A stretch of 64,000 nucleotides of DNA, from positions 1 through 64,000 of the forward strand of contig NZ_BMNC01000017.1 in the NCBI RefSeq assembly GCF_014646255.1. Reading direction: 5' to 3'. This stretch comes from Lentzea pudingi. GTDB taxonomy: Bacteria > Actinomycetota > Actinomycetes > Mycobacteriales > Pseudonocardiaceae. The notes under the pieces are model-generated. The model had not been told where the DNA came from. It did not search any database and saw nothing but the letters and a program-made list of their open reading frames with translations. This document shows, in pieces, positions 36,536-45,290 of this stretch (its first letter is position 1; each line of letters starts with the position of its first letter). The position numbers and the translations under genes are program-made.

Positions 36536-36753
36536 CGAACAGCGCGGGTGGCTGTGATCAGGCCGTGATCGCGGTCGCCCGCGCGATCGTTTCCTCCAGA
36601 TGAATTATCGCGCGAGGGCCGTTTAGCCGCGCAGCTCTGAGTTGTTGATTCTCGAACCACTGTTTTGTCGTCCGAACGGCGGTATGAGAACAGCGCGTTT
36701 TACTCCAAGATCCACCAGGTTTGCAGCTATTAAACGGGCGGGGAGTGTTGACG
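36536..36753 (+). other. intergenic region before the conservon operon
   Basis: This 218-bp gap contains a self-complementary GC-rich stretch near 36566-36591 (GATCGCGGTCGC, GCGCGATCG) that may terminate the lipoprotein transcript, and the motif GAACAGCGCG twice (near 36537 and 36689). The second half is comparatively AT-rich and probably holds the conservon promoter. No reading frame there looks real. Confidence 0.4.
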
Positions 36754-39540
36754 GTGCGCGGTCGTGAGGACCAGCGAGGCATCGACCGGTTCCGCCTACG
36801 CAACTGGCGGTTGCGGAGCAAGCTCGCAGTGGTGTTGCTAGTTCCGGCCCTGAGCACCGCGACTCTCGCGGGCCTGCGGCTGAACACCCAGCTCGACGAC
36901 GTCGAACTCTTCGACAGCGTCCAGCGCGAGCTCGCCGTGAGCCACCAGGCCGCGAAGGTGGAGAACGCTCTACAGGTCGAACGTGACTGGGCAGTCCAGT
37001 GTGTGGCCGCCGGCCGGCAGAACGCGTGCCCCGAGCACGCCGCCCGCAACGGCCTGACCGACACGGAACTGGGCAAGTATCGGGATTCGGGTGCGACGGC
37101 CACGGCCTTGAGCGCGCCCCTGCAGGAAGCTTTCACCAAGTCGCTGCAGTCCCTCGACGGACTGGCGAGCTTGCGCATCACCGTGCTGAGCACCAAGTAC
37201 CCCGACGTCGCGGTGGTCAGCGCGTACAACCAGGTCATCGCGTCGCTCACGCAGGTGCACCGCGCTGCGATCTCGAGCCTCAGCGAGCCGGAGATCGTTC
37301 CGCTGGCGACCGCCGCGCAGGCGCTCTACAGCGCCCAGGAACAGCTCGGCCAGCAGAACGCGATCCTGACGTCCACCGCGCTGCGCCGGAACTTCGCTCC
37401 CGGTGCGGCGGACGAGCTGCGTGCCGCGCAGTCTCGTCTGGACGCGGCGTTCACGGAGTTCAACGACGTGGCGTCGGCGGCGAACCGGCAGAAGTTCCAG
37501 GACGTCGTGTCCGGTGCGTCCGTGGACGGTCGCAACCGGCTCGTGAAGCTCGCGCTCGCGCAGGACGCGGCCGGCAAGCCGGTGTCCATCACGGACGCCG
37601 AGGTCCTCAAGATCGGTGAGGACACCGCGGGCCTGGTTCGCCGGATCGCGGTCGACCTGGAGGGTCAGGCCGACGCGACGACCACCCGCCTCGCTTCCGA
37701 GGCGCGCGGTTCCGCGTGGCGTGACGCGGCGCTGGTCGCGATCTCGCTGCTGATCGCGTTCGGTCTCATGGCGATGGTCGCGCAGTCCATGCTGCGGCCG
37801 CTGCGACTGCTGCGTCGCAGCGCGATCGACGTGGCCCGCAACCAGCTGCCCGAGGCGATCAAGCGAATCCGTTCGCACCGCGAGCCGGAACGTGCCGCCG
37901 AGGAGGCGATCGTCCCGGTGCCGATCAACACGACCGAGGAGGTCGGTCAGGTCGCGCGGGCGTTCGACCTCGTGCAGCGCGAAGCGGTCCGCCTCGCCGT
38001 CGAGCAGGTGGCACTGCGCGCGAACGTCAACGACATGTTCATCAACCTGTCGCGGCGTTCACAGGCGTTGGTGGAGCGGCAGATCAGCGTGATCGACCGG
38101 CTCGAGCAGGACGAGCAGGACCCGGACCACCTGGCGTCGCTGTTCGAGCTCGACCACCTCGCCACGCAGATGCGCCGCAACAGCGAGAACCTGCTGGTGC
38201 TCTCCGGCACGACGGTCAACCGCCGGGTCACCCGCCCGGTCGCGATCGCCGAGGTGCTCGGTGCCGCCGTGTCCGAGGTGGAGAAGTACGCGCGCGTCCA
38301 GATCGCGCCGACGCCGGAGCTCATGGTGCAGGGCCGCGTGGTCAACGACCTCGCGCACCTCGTGGCCGAGCTGCTGGACAACGCCACGGCGTTCTCCAAG
38401 CCCACCACCAAGGTCACGGTGCGAACGATAGAGACCCGCAAGGGCGAGGTCGCGATCCGCATCCACGACCGCGGTGTCGGCATGCAGGAGAACGACGTCG
38501 TCGAGTTCAACGCGAAGCTCGCCGAGCCGCCGGAGGTCGACGTCTCCGTGGCCCGCGAGATGGGCCTGTACGTGGTCGGTCAGCTCGCGAAGCGCCACGA
38601 GATCCGCGTGACGCTCGGGAACAACGACGACATAGAGGGTGGTGTCACCGCACAGGTGATCCTGCCGGTCTCCTTGCTGCACAAGGGAGCCGCGCCCGCT
38701 CTGCCGTTGCCCGCCGCACCGGCGCCGTCCACGACCGAGACCACCAGCACGGGCGAGGCCCTGTCCGGTGTGCCGAAGTGGACGCCAGAGCACCCGCTCG
38801 TCGTGCCGGGGCCCGCCACCGCGGACGACAACTCCGGGCGGCACCGCATCGAGCAGACGTCGACCGACGGCCTGTTCACCGCGCGGATCGAGGCCTCGGA
38901 GGACGCCGCCGAGGACGGGTACTCCTACGAGCCGCCCGTCGAACGCCCGGCCGATCCCGCCACGGAGATCTTCCCCGCGATCGTCGACGAGCCGTTGATC
39001 TCGCACGACGACCTGTCGAGGTGGTTCCAGACCCCCTCGGCACCCGAACCGTCCATGAGGGGCGTTCCGTCAGCGGAGCCGGAACGCGCCGCCGCCTCGC
39101 ACGAGGAGGAAGCGGACGACGCGGAGCCCGCCACCGTGAACGGCCTGCCCAAGCGGCAGCGTTCGGCGGAAACCGTGAAGATCGAGGCACCGGCGGCGGT
39201 GCCGCGCGCGGTCGCCGACTACGCCGAGTCCGACTGGGGAGCGGCGGACGAGGGCTGGAAGGCCGCAGGTGCGCTGGAGGACAAGGGCGCTCCCGCGACG
39301 ACCACGGAGAACGGTCTGCCCAAGCGCGTCCCGAAGGCGCGCCTGGTTCCCGGTTCGCTGCCGAAGCCGTCGTCGCCGGCCCCCCAGCTGGCGACCGCAG
39401 CCGCCATCCCCGGCCGGTCGGCCGACCGGTTGCGCCAGCGGTTCGCCACGTACCAGAAGGGTGTCCAGATGGGCCGTGAGTCGCTCTTCGACTCCGCCGT
39501 CGGAGGCATCCCCGTGATCGCAGAAAGGGAACGCCAGTGA
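36754..39540 (+). CDS. conservon CvnA-like sensor histidine kinase-type protein
   Basis: The 928-residue protein has an N-terminal membrane helix (about 20-40, SKLAVVLLVPALSTATLAG), an extracytoplasmic nitrate-sensor-like helical domain, and a second helix (about 325-345, LVAISLLIAFGLMAMVAQSM). A HAMP-like segment follows, then a long helix (NLSRRSQALVERQISVID), HATPase_c with the N-box ELLDNATAFSKP and DRGVGM, and a disordered tail of about 270 residues. It lacks a standard phospho-acceptor H-box, as usual for CvnA. GTG 36754 was chosen because GGGGAG lies 8 nt upstream. It overlaps the roadblock gene by 4 bp. Conservons regulate development or antibiotic production through a G-protein-like relay. 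Confidence 0.9.
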   Translation: MRGREDQRGIDRFRLRNWRLRSKLAVVLLVPALSTATLAGLRLNTQLDDVELFDSVQRELAVSHQAAKVENALQVERDWAVQCVAAGRQNACPEHAARNGLTDTELGKYRDSGATATALSAPLQEAFTKSLQSLDGLASLRITVLSTKYPDVAVVSAYNQVIASLTQVHRAAISSLSEPEIVPLATAAQALYSAQEQLGQQNAILTSTALRRNFAPGAADELRAAQSRLDAAFTEFNDVASAANRQKFQDVVSGASVDGRNRLVKLALAQDAAGKPVSITDAEVLKIGEDTAGLVRRIAVDLEGQADATTTRLASEARGSAWRDAALVAISLLIAFGLMAMVAQSMLRPLRLLRRSAIDVARNQLPEAIKRIRSHREPERAAEEAIVPVPINTTEEVGQVARAFDLVQREAVRLAVEQVALRANVNDMFINLSRRSQALVERQISVIDRLEQDEQDPDHLASLFELDHLATQMRRNSENLLVLSGTTVNRRVTRPVAIAEVLGAAVSEVEKYARVQIAPTPELMVQGRVVNDLAHLVAELLDNATAFSKPTTKVTVRTIETRKGEVAIRIHDRGVGMQENDVVEFNAKLAEPPEVDVSVAREMGLYVVGQLAKRHEIRVTLGNNDDIEGGVTAQVILPVSLLHKGAAPALPLPAAPAPSTTETTSTGEALSGVPKWTPEHPLVVPGPATADDNSGRHRIEQTSTDGLFTARIEASEDAAEDGYSYEPPVERPADPATEIFPAIVDEPLISHDDLSRWFQTPSAPEPSMRGVPSAEPERAAASHEEEADDAEPATVNGLPKRQRSAETVKIEAPAAVPRAVADYAESDWGAADEGWKAAGALEDKGAPATTTENGLPKRVPKARLVPGSLPKPSSPAPQLATAAAIPGRSADRLRQRFATYQKGVQMGRESLFDSAVGGIPVIAERERQ

Positions 39541-39959
39541 CCACCGCGACTGAGGAACTGGACAACTTCAGCTGGCTGGTCGAGGACTTCGTCAGCAGGG
39601 TGGCCGGTGTCGCGCACGCGATCGTCGTCTCCGCGGACGGCCTGTTGCTCGCATCGTCGGACCGGCTCCCGCACGACCGCGCCGAGCAGCTCGCCGCCGT
39701 CTCGTCCGGTCTGGTCTCGCTGAACCTCGGGGCGGCGCGCTGCTTCGAGGCCGGTGAGGTCAAACAGACCGTCGTCGAGATGGAACGCGGCTATCTTTTC
39801 CTGATGTCCATCAGCGACGGGTCCTGCCTCGCCGTGCTCGCCGCGCCCAACTGCGACATCGGCCTCATCGGTTACGCGATGACCCGGCTGGTGGAACGGG
39901 TCGGTCTCCAGCTGACGCCGGAGATCAGAGCCCAGCTGCACGTCTCCATGCGAGCCTGA
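39537..39959 (+). CDS. roadblock/LC7 domain protein, CvnB-like
   Basis: The 140-residue protein has the roadblock fold: FSWLVEDFVSRVAGVAHAIV, VSADGLLLASSDRLPHDRAE, and SISDGSCLAVLAAPNCDIGL. In conservons CvnB is the Mgl B-like partner that interacts with the GTPase CvnD. The GTG overlaps the cvnA stop by 4 bp. It is followed after 16 nt directly by the GTPase gene, where the DUF742 gene (cvnC) would normally lie. Confidence 0.92.
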   Translation: MTTATEELDNFSWLVEDFVSRVAGVAHAIVVSADGLLLASSDRLPHDRAEQLAAVSSGLVSLNLGAARCFEAGEVKQTVVEMERGYLFLMSISDGSCLAVLAAPNCDIGLIGYAMTRLVERVGLQLTPEIRAQLHVSMRA

Positions 39960-39975
39960 GTAGAGAGAAGTTCCC

Positions 39976-40572
39976 ATGAGCAACGGTGCTCCGGGTCGTC
40001 CGGGGTCACCTGGGGCGGACCTGAGCGTGATGTCGTCGAAGATCGTCGTCGCGGGCGGATTCGGTGTCGGCAAGACGACGTTCGTGGGGTCGGTCTCGGA
40101 GATCACCCCGCTGACGACCGAGGCCGTGATGACCCAGGCATCGGTGGGCGTCGACGATCTGTCGCACGTGCCGGACAAGGTGACCACCACGGTGGCCATG
40201 GACTTCGGCCGCGTGTCGCTGGACAAGGACCTGATCCTGTACCTGTTCGGCACGCCCGGTCAGCACCGGTTCTGGTTCATGTGGGACGACCTGGTCCGCG
40301 GCGCCATCGGTGCCGTGGTCATGGTCGACACCCGCAGGATCGACGAGGCGTTCGCGCCCATCGACTTCTTCGAGGACCGGGACCTGCCGTACGTGATCGC
40401 GGTGAACTGCTTCGACGGCCTCATGCACCACCGGGCCGAGGAGATCAGGGACGCGCTGACGATCAGCTCGGCGGTGCCGATCATCCCGTGCGACGCGCGG
40501 AACCGGCAGTCGACGAAGCAGATCCTGATCGCGTTGGTGGAGCACGCGTTGCGCCAGCCTTCGTTCGCCTAG
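39976..40572 (+). CDS. conservon GTPase, CvnD-like
   Basis: The 198-residue P-loop GTPase has G1 VAGGFGVGKTTFVGSVSE, a G3-like region LFGTPGQHRFWFMWDDL, and a G4-like NCFDG in place of NKxD, as in other CvnD proteins. A flexible Gly/Pro-rich N-terminus (MSNGAPGRPGSPGADLS) precedes the core. It probably cycles between GTP and GDP under control of the roadblock protein. The operon ends with a terminator at 40595-40623. Confidence 0.92.
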   Translation: MSNGAPGRPGSPGADLSVMSSKIVVAGGFGVGKTTFVGSVSEITPLTTEAVMTQASVGVDDLSHVPDKVTTTVAMDFGRVSLDKDLILYLFGTPGQHRFWFMWDDLVRGAIGAVVMVDTRRIDEAFAPIDFFEDRDLPYVIAVNCFDGLMHHRAEEIRDALTISSAVPIIPCDARNRQSTKQILIALVEHALRQPSFA

Positions 40573-40594
40573 AGTTTCGCTCCCGCGGAAGACG

Positions 40595-40623
40595 GGGCCG
40601 GCGCCTTGTGCGCCGGCCCTTTT
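40595..40623 (+). terminator. intrinsic terminator of the conservon operon
   Basis: GGGCCGGCG (40595-40603) pairs perfectly with CGCCGGCCC (40611-40619) across a 7-nt loop and is followed by TTTT. This is the most canonical terminator in the window. Confidence 0.92.
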
Positions 40624-40895
40624 CGCGTTCGGCCTTCCGGTCCATCAGAACCAGTCGCGTGTGAACAGTTATTCGCCCATCTGGCGGCGGCCTGTCCGTG
40701 GCCGGTCGTCGCCGGAAATCCAGTAGTAGGGCACGTTTCCCCTCCCCGCGCCGCACGTCGGAGGGTGTGGGCGGGTCGATCACCTACGAAGGCTCTTGAT
40801 CGTGCCAGCGCTGCTTCACACTTGACTCTTCTTGTGCGCCAACGGCTCGGCGATACAGTCGGGGTGCAATTACCCTGCATTGCGAGGAGATTCCT
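40624..40895 (+). promoter_or_regulatory. upstream region of the snapalysin gene
   Basis: This 272-bp region has no credible gene. It has a TTGACT at 40824-40829 but no well-spaced -10 partner, so the promoter is unresolved. AGGAG at 40884-40888 is the ribosome-binding site for the protease. Confidence 0.4.
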
Positions 40896-41411
40896 GTGTC
40901 CCTGCGCAAAACAATCGGTGTGGCAGCCAGTGTCGTCGCCATGTCGGTCGGTCTCATCGGCACCGCGGAGGCCGCGCCCCGCATCGTCACCTACAACTCG
41001 AGCAACACCGGCGAGTTCCAGGCGGCGATCGACAGGGGCGCGCAGATCTGGAACGCCAGCGTGGTGAACGTGCAGTTCCGCAAGGTGACCGGCGCTGCGA
41101 ACGTGACGGTGAGCGTGGACAACCAGTGGCCCCGGGCCTACGTGACGAGCCTCGGCCGCGGCCGGTGGGTCATGGGTCGCCAGGCGGTCAACGAGGGCCA
41201 CGACACCGTGCGCATCTCGTCCCACGAGTTCGGCCACCTGCTCGGCCTGCCCGACCGCAGGACCGGCCTGTGCACCGACCTGATGTCCGGCGCCAGCGCC
41301 GGCACGTCGTGCAAGAACCCCAACCCGAACGCCAGGGAGAAGGCCGAGGTCGAGGCGAACTTCCGCACGATGGTGACGGTCAAGGCCACGACGTTCGAGG
41401 ACGCCGCCTGA
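40896..41411 (+). CDS. snapalysin-like secreted metalloprotease (M7)
   Basis: The 171-residue precursor has a signal peptide (about 1-26, ending TAEAA) and a mature domain of about 145 residues. The zinc motif HEFGHLLGLPD gives His110, Glu111, His114 and Asp120, the M7 pattern HExxHxxGxxD. TDLMSGASAGTSCKNPNP after it matches the snapalysin Met-turn region, with two Cys for a disulfide. The family comprises small neutral proteases secreted by Streptomyces and relatives. GTG start, 7 nt after AGGAG. No LysR-type activator gene lies beside it. Confidence 0.92.
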   Translation: MSLRKTIGVAASVVAMSVGLIGTAEAAPRIVTYNSSNTGEFQAAIDRGAQIWNASVVNVQFRKVTGAANVTVSVDNQWPRAYVTSLGRGRWVMGRQAVNEGHDTVRISSHEFGHLLGLPDRRTGLCTDLMSGASAGTSCKNPNPNAREKAEVEANFRTMVTVKATTFEDAA

Positions 41412-41432
41412 ACGGCTGCCTGAACGGCTGAC

Positions 41433-41468
41433 GAGCGGTTGTGGTCTCCCTGACGGCCACAACCGCTC
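41433..41468. terminator. bidirectional terminator between snapalysin and the GGDEF gene
   Basis: GAGCGGTTGTGG (41433-41444) pairs perfectly with CCACAACCGCTC (41457-41468) around a 12-nt loop. The right arm overlaps the stop codon of the minus-strand GGDEF gene. A direct repeat CCTGAACGGCTG lies just before it (41407-41430). Confidence 0.85.
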
Positions 41469-43299
41469 ACCGCGTCACCACCAGGTCGACACCGAGCGCC
41501 TGGAGCTCGTCCGGGTCGCCCGGCCCGCCGATCACGTGCACGCCGGCCGACCGCAGCAACGGCACCATCAGCGCCAGGCCCTGGCGCGCCAGGCGTTCCG
41601 ACGGCGGTCGTGCCAGCCGGACGCCCCACACCGGACTGCGGTCCACAGTGGACAGGCCGGCGAACCCGCCGCCGAACTCGTGCAGCAGCACGTGCACGCC
41701 CATGTCGTGCAGCACCTCGAGGTTCTCCTCGCCGTCCGGCATCGACCGGACGTCCAGTGCCAGGAACAGCGGCGAGGCCGGGAACGAACTGGCCCGCAAC
41801 GTCGACCGCACGTGCGCCGTCAGGTCCGGGTCCCGCGACTGGTCCCGGGACAGCCGGATCAGCACCGGCTCGCCGCGTGCGCACGCGTCCTGCAACACCA
41901 GCTGTCCCAGCCGCGAGGCCAGGCCTAGGGCGTCCGCGTAGGCGACGACGTCGTCGTGCCGGGTGGTGCCCCAGCGCAGGGACGCCTCCACGAAGGCGAG
42001 GGTGCCCGAGATCCACGACACCGGCGCGTACTCCACGGTGATCTCGCCGTTCTCGAAGGCGCCGGGCATCGCGGCGATCCGCGCGAACCGGGTGCGGTCG
42101 GCGGCGTCGGCCTCGTGGTCGTAGATGCCCCACTGCCTCTTGCCGCCCGCCTCGGCTCTGCGCAACGTCGAATGCGCGCGCCGCAGCACGGTCGTGGGAT
42201 CCACGCCGGGGCCGGAGGTGTGCACGAAACCGATCGACGTCGACACCGCGACGCCCGCGCCCTGCAGGTACACCGGCTCCGACAGTTCCTCGTCGATCAT
42301 CGCCGCCAGCGCCGCCACGTCGGGTGAGCCGTGGATCAGCACGACGAACTCGTCACCGCCGACCCGCGCCACCACCGCGTCCGGCAGCGCGAGCCGCAGC
42401 CGGCGGGCCACCTCGACCAGCACCGCGTCGCCCGCCGCGTACCCGAGGCCGTCGTTGACGATCGTGAGGCTGTCGACGTCGAGGTATCCCAGCGTGTACG
42501 GCTCGCCGCTCGCGAGCGCGGATTCCAGCTTGTCGGTGAACGACGCCCGGTTCGGCAGTCCGGTCAGCAGGTCCGTCAGCGACTGGTGCCGCAGCCACTC
42601 CTGCAGCATGCGCTGCTCGGTGACGTCCTCGATCAGCGCGACGTGGAACTTCGGCAGCCCGTCCGCGCCGCGCAGCACGGACAGCACGACGTTCGCCCAC
42701 ACCGTGTCCCCGTTGCCGCGGGCCAGTTCCCACTCGCGCCGGTCGGTGTCCACAGAGGACGCTGCCATCCGGTGGCAGGCCGCGGCCAGCGCGATCGCGT
42801 CCGGCTCGGTGAAGAGCTCCTTCGGCATCTCCTCGTGGCCGAGGATGGCGGCCAGCGCCTCGTTCGCCTCGACGACCGTGCCGTGCAGGTCGAAGATCGC
42901 GATGCCGACCGCCGTCGTCGCGAACACCTGGGCGAACCGGGCCTCGCTGTCGTGCAGGTCGCGCCGCGCGTCCTCGACCGCCTTCAGCAGCGAGTTCTTG
43001 ACCTTCTCCTGCTCGGCGAACAACTGGTCGCGGGTCGCCCGCACGTACCCGGACGCAAGCGCGCCGAGCACCTCGGGCGAGAACTCCGGCCCGAGCACCT
43101 CCAGCGTGCGCCGCAACGAGTCGGGACCGGTGAAACGCTTGCGCACCAGCCATTCGCCGATGGCCACCGCCGCCTGCCCGGCACGCAGCCGGGCGGCGTG
43201 CTCCTCGAGGTGCTGCGTCAGCTTCCGCCGGGACATCGGCGAGTACGCGCTCTCGATCAGAACAGCCGCCCAGCGCTGTGCGAGGGGCGAGGGGGACAT
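41467..43299 (-). CDS. PAS-GGDEF protein with degenerate EAL domain
   Basis: The 610-residue protein has an N-terminal helical domain (residues 1-110), a PAS domain at about 117-240 (EARFAQVFATTAVGIAIFDL, GTVVEANEALAAILGHE), then GGDEF at 314-318 (ARVGGDEFVVL) with LTDLLTGLPNRASF before it. The C-terminal EAL-like domain (about 415-610) has VEASLRW in place of the catalytic VEALLRW and few of the acidic metal ligands. It is predicted to make c-di-GMP but not to degrade it. No I-site RxxD is visible. The ATG at 43299 shares one base with the methyltransferase stop (TGATG), so translation is coupled. Confidence 0.9.
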   Translation of the reverse strand: MSPSPLAQRWAAVLIESAYSPMSRRKLTQHLEEHAARLRAGQAAVAIGEWLVRKRFTGPDSLRRTLEVLGPEFSPEVLGALASGYVRATRDQLFAEQEKVKNSLLKAVEDARRDLHDSEARFAQVFATTAVGIAIFDLHGTVVEANEALAAILGHEEMPKELFTEPDAIALAAACHRMAASSVDTDRREWELARGNGDTVWANVVLSVLRGADGLPKFHVALIEDVTEQRMLQEWLRHQSLTDLLTGLPNRASFTDKLESALASGEPYTLGYLDVDSLTIVNDGLGYAAGDAVLVEVARRLRLALPDAVVARVGGDEFVVLIHGSPDVAALAAMIDEELSEPVYLQGAGVAVSTSIGFVHTSGPGVDPTTVLRRAHSTLRRAEAGGKRQWGIYDHEADAADRTRFARIAAMPGAFENGEITVEYAPVSWISGTLAFVEASLRWGTTRHDDVVAYADALGLASRLGQLVLQDACARGEPVLIRLSRDQSRDPDLTAHVRSTLRASSFPASPLFLALDVRSMPDGEENLEVLHDMGVHVLLHEFGGGFAGLSTVDRSPVWGVRLARPPSERLARQGLALMVPLLRSAGVHVIGGPGDPDELQALGVDLVVTR

Positions 43300-44099
43300 C
43301 AGGGCTTGCGACCGACCGCGGCGTAGAGGTTCGCCTTCGACGGTTCGGCGCCGACGTCCTCGGGGGTCTCCGGCCGCCACTGCGGCGTGAACACGATGCC
43401 GGGCTCCACGACCTCCGTGCCCGCCAGCATGTCCGCGACCTGGGCCTTGGTGCGCGGCGTGATCGGCTCCGCGGTCTTCGCGAAGATCTCCCTACCGGCC
43501 GCCATGGCCGCCGGCATGCTGTCCGCCGTGAAGTGCGACAGCGCCAGGTACGACCCGGACGCGAGCGAGTCGACGTACCGGGACAACACGCCCCACGGGT
43601 CGTCCGAGTCCGGGATGAACTGCAGGACACCGACGACGAGAAGCCCGACCGGCTGGGAGAAGTCGAGGTGCTTCGCGGCCTGCGCCACGACCTTCTCCGG
43701 CTCGCGCAGGTCGGCCAGCAGCGCTGTCACGTTCGGCTCGTCCGCCAGCATCAGCTCGGCGTGCGTGATCGCGACGGGCTCGAAGTCGACGTACACGACC
43801 TTCGACTCGCGGTCGACCTCGTGCGCCACCTCGTGGACGTTGCCGACGGTCGGGATGCCCGAACCCAGGTCGAGGAACTGCCGGATCCCGAGGCCGGCCA
43901 GTTCCAGCACCGCGCGGCGCAGGTAGGCGCGGTTGAGCCGCGCCATGCCCCGCACCGGGAGAACCTTGATCAGCGCTTCCGCCGTCGCCCGGTCCGCCTC
44001 GAAGTTGTGCCCGCCGCCGAGCAGGTAGTCGTAGATCCGGGCGGAACTCGGGACGTCGACGTTGACACCTTCCGGAACCCAGCTGACTCGATCGACCAC
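43299..44099 (-). CDS. SAM-dependent methyltransferase, DUF574/SAV2177 family
   Basis: The 266-residue protein has the family start VPSSARIYDYLLGGGHNFEA, the SAM-binding LGIRQFLDLGSGIPTVGNVH, VVYVDFEPVAITHAELML and VGLLVVGVLQFIPDSDDP. The family is abundant in actinomycetes; its substrates are unknown. GTG 44099 is used because GAGAGG lies 8 nt upstream; a GTG at 44108 overlaps that site. It is coupled to the GGDEF gene downstream, so the two may share a signal. Confidence 0.9.
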   Translation of the reverse strand: MVDRVSWVPEGVNVDVPSSARIYDYLLGGGHNFEADRATAEALIKVLPVRGMARLNRAYLRRAVLELAGLGIRQFLDLGSGIPTVGNVHEVAHEVDRESKVVYVDFEPVAITHAELMLADEPNVTALLADLREPEKVVAQAAKHLDFSQPVGLLVVGVLQFIPDSDDPWGVLSRYVDSLASGSYLALSHFTADSMPAAMAAGREIFAKTAEPITPRTKAQVADMLAGTEVVEPGIVFTPQWRPETPEDVGAEPSKANLYAAVGRKP

Positions 44100-44197
44100 A
44101 GCACACACCTCTCGCGATGCGAATTCCGAGCGCCGACAACCCTACTGGCCGAGGTTGTAGGCCGAACGAGGGAATTGCTGTGTCACGCGAATGAGAG

Positions 44198-44641
44198 TCA
44201 GAGGATGAACCAATCGGTGCAACCACTTGCGAACCGGAACTTCACCGGTCCTCGTGGCGCGACCCCCATCACGAACATCCCCAGTTCGTCGACCGCCGCG
44301 GTCTCGTGGTCGCCGGTCGGCGTCACCAGCGTGACCGAACCGGACGCCGGCATCAGCTGGCCGGTGACCCCCGCCGCCGACACCTCGACCTGCAACATCA
44401 CGCCCTCGGCGTCGAACACCAGCTGCCGCGCCGTCGCCGTCGACCGCGCACGGGCGAACAGCGTGTCGTCCAGCACCGAGTCGTACGACGTGATGAGCAG
44501 CAGCTCCTCGTCGATGGTCCGCCAGGTGAACGCGGCCTTCGCGGCCTCCACGAACTCCGGCGGAACGTCGTCCTGAGGTGTGCTCAACGCGTCGCGCAAG
44601 GCGTCGAGCAGTACTTCGTCACTGTCCCAGTCGTGCCGCAC
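44198..44641 (-). CDS. small conserved protein following the ECF sigma factor
   Basis: The 147-residue protein has VPPEFVEAAKAAFTWRTIDE followed by ELLLITSYDS near its start, and a beta-rich C-terminal half with LMPASGSVTLVTPTGDHE. It has no membrane segment. Similar small proteins recur next to sigma factors of this kind in actinobacteria, to my recollection. It might be a cytosolic anti-sigma or effector, but no sequence motif proves this. The GTG at 44641 is 8 nt after AGGAGG. Its start lies inside the end of the sigma gene (23-bp overlap). Confidence 0.75.
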   Translation of the reverse strand: MRHDWDSDEVLLDALRDALSTPQDDVPPEFVEAAKAAFTWRTIDEELLLITSYDSVLDDTLFARARSTATARQLVFDAEGVMLQVEVSAAGVTGQLMPASGSVTLVTPTGDHETAAVDELGMFVMGVAPRGPVKFRFASGCTDWFIL

Positions 44642-45236
44642 CCAGCACACCTCCTCTCTTCACCGGAGACCCCAGGAACGCCGAGATCGCGGGGGTCTTC
44701 CGCAGTTTCTCCAGGCAACGGATCCGCGTCGGGCCGATGCTGCCCACTGGCATCGCGAGCTCTTCGCTCACGACCTGGTAGCTCGGCGGCGGGTCCGCCA
44801 TCAGCTTCCGCAGCAACCGCTTGCACTGGTCCGTGAGCTCCGCGAACCCGTCGCGCAACGCCTGCCGCCGCTCCACGGCCAGCAGGTCCGCCTCCACGTC
44901 CGCGTCCACCTGCTCCGACTCCAGCGCGTCGGACTCGGACAGCGGGTCGTAGAGGTGCGTCCGCTGCTGCACGCGCAGCACGCGCAGGCACTCGTTGCGG
45001 GTGGTCGTCATGATCCAGCCCGGCAGCGCCTCCGGCTCGCGCAGTCGTCCGATCTGCTCCACGAGCCGAAGCCACAGCGTCTGGTTCACGTCGGCCGCAT
45101 CCGAAGGGCGCAGCCGGTGTTTGTAGATCACCGACACCACCAGCGGCGTGTAACGGTCGACGATCTCGTTCCACGCCGACTGATCGCCCTCGGCCGCCGC
45201 GCTCACGAGCGCGGCGATCGGGGATGCAGAGGTCAC
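44619..45236 (-). CDS. ECF-type RNA polymerase sigma factor
   Basis: The 205-residue protein has sigma-70 region 2 (WNEIVDRYTPLVVSVIYKHR, LRPSDAADVNQTLWLRLVEQ) and region 4 (ELTDQCKRLLRKLMADPPPS, SYQVVSEELAMPVGSIGPTR). No zinc-finger anti-sigma gene follows; a small soluble protein does. An acidic linker joins the two regions. AAGGAG lies 5 nt before the GTG. It is 54 nt downstream of the S8 protease gene on the same strand, so protease, sigma factor and small protein may form an operon. Confidence 0.92.
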   Translation of the reverse strand: MTSASPIAALVSAAAEGDQSAWNEIVDRYTPLVVSVIYKHRLRPSDAADVNQTLWLRLVEQIGRLREPEALPGWIMTTTRNECLRVLRVQQRTHLYDPLSESDALESEQVDADVEADLLAVERRQALRDGFAELTDQCKRLLRKLMADPPPSYQVVSEELAMPVGSIGPTRIRCLEKLRKTPAISAFLGSPVKRGGVLGAARLGQ

Positions 45237-45290
45237 GTCGACTCCTTGCGGTCACAACTGGCGGAGGCCGAGGTTGCCTCGCAGATACAA

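Noticed and set aside
40824..40852. TTGACT as the -35 box of the snapalysin promoter
   Set aside because: No TATAAT-like box lies 16-19 nt after it; the nearest candidate (GATACA) is 24 nt away.
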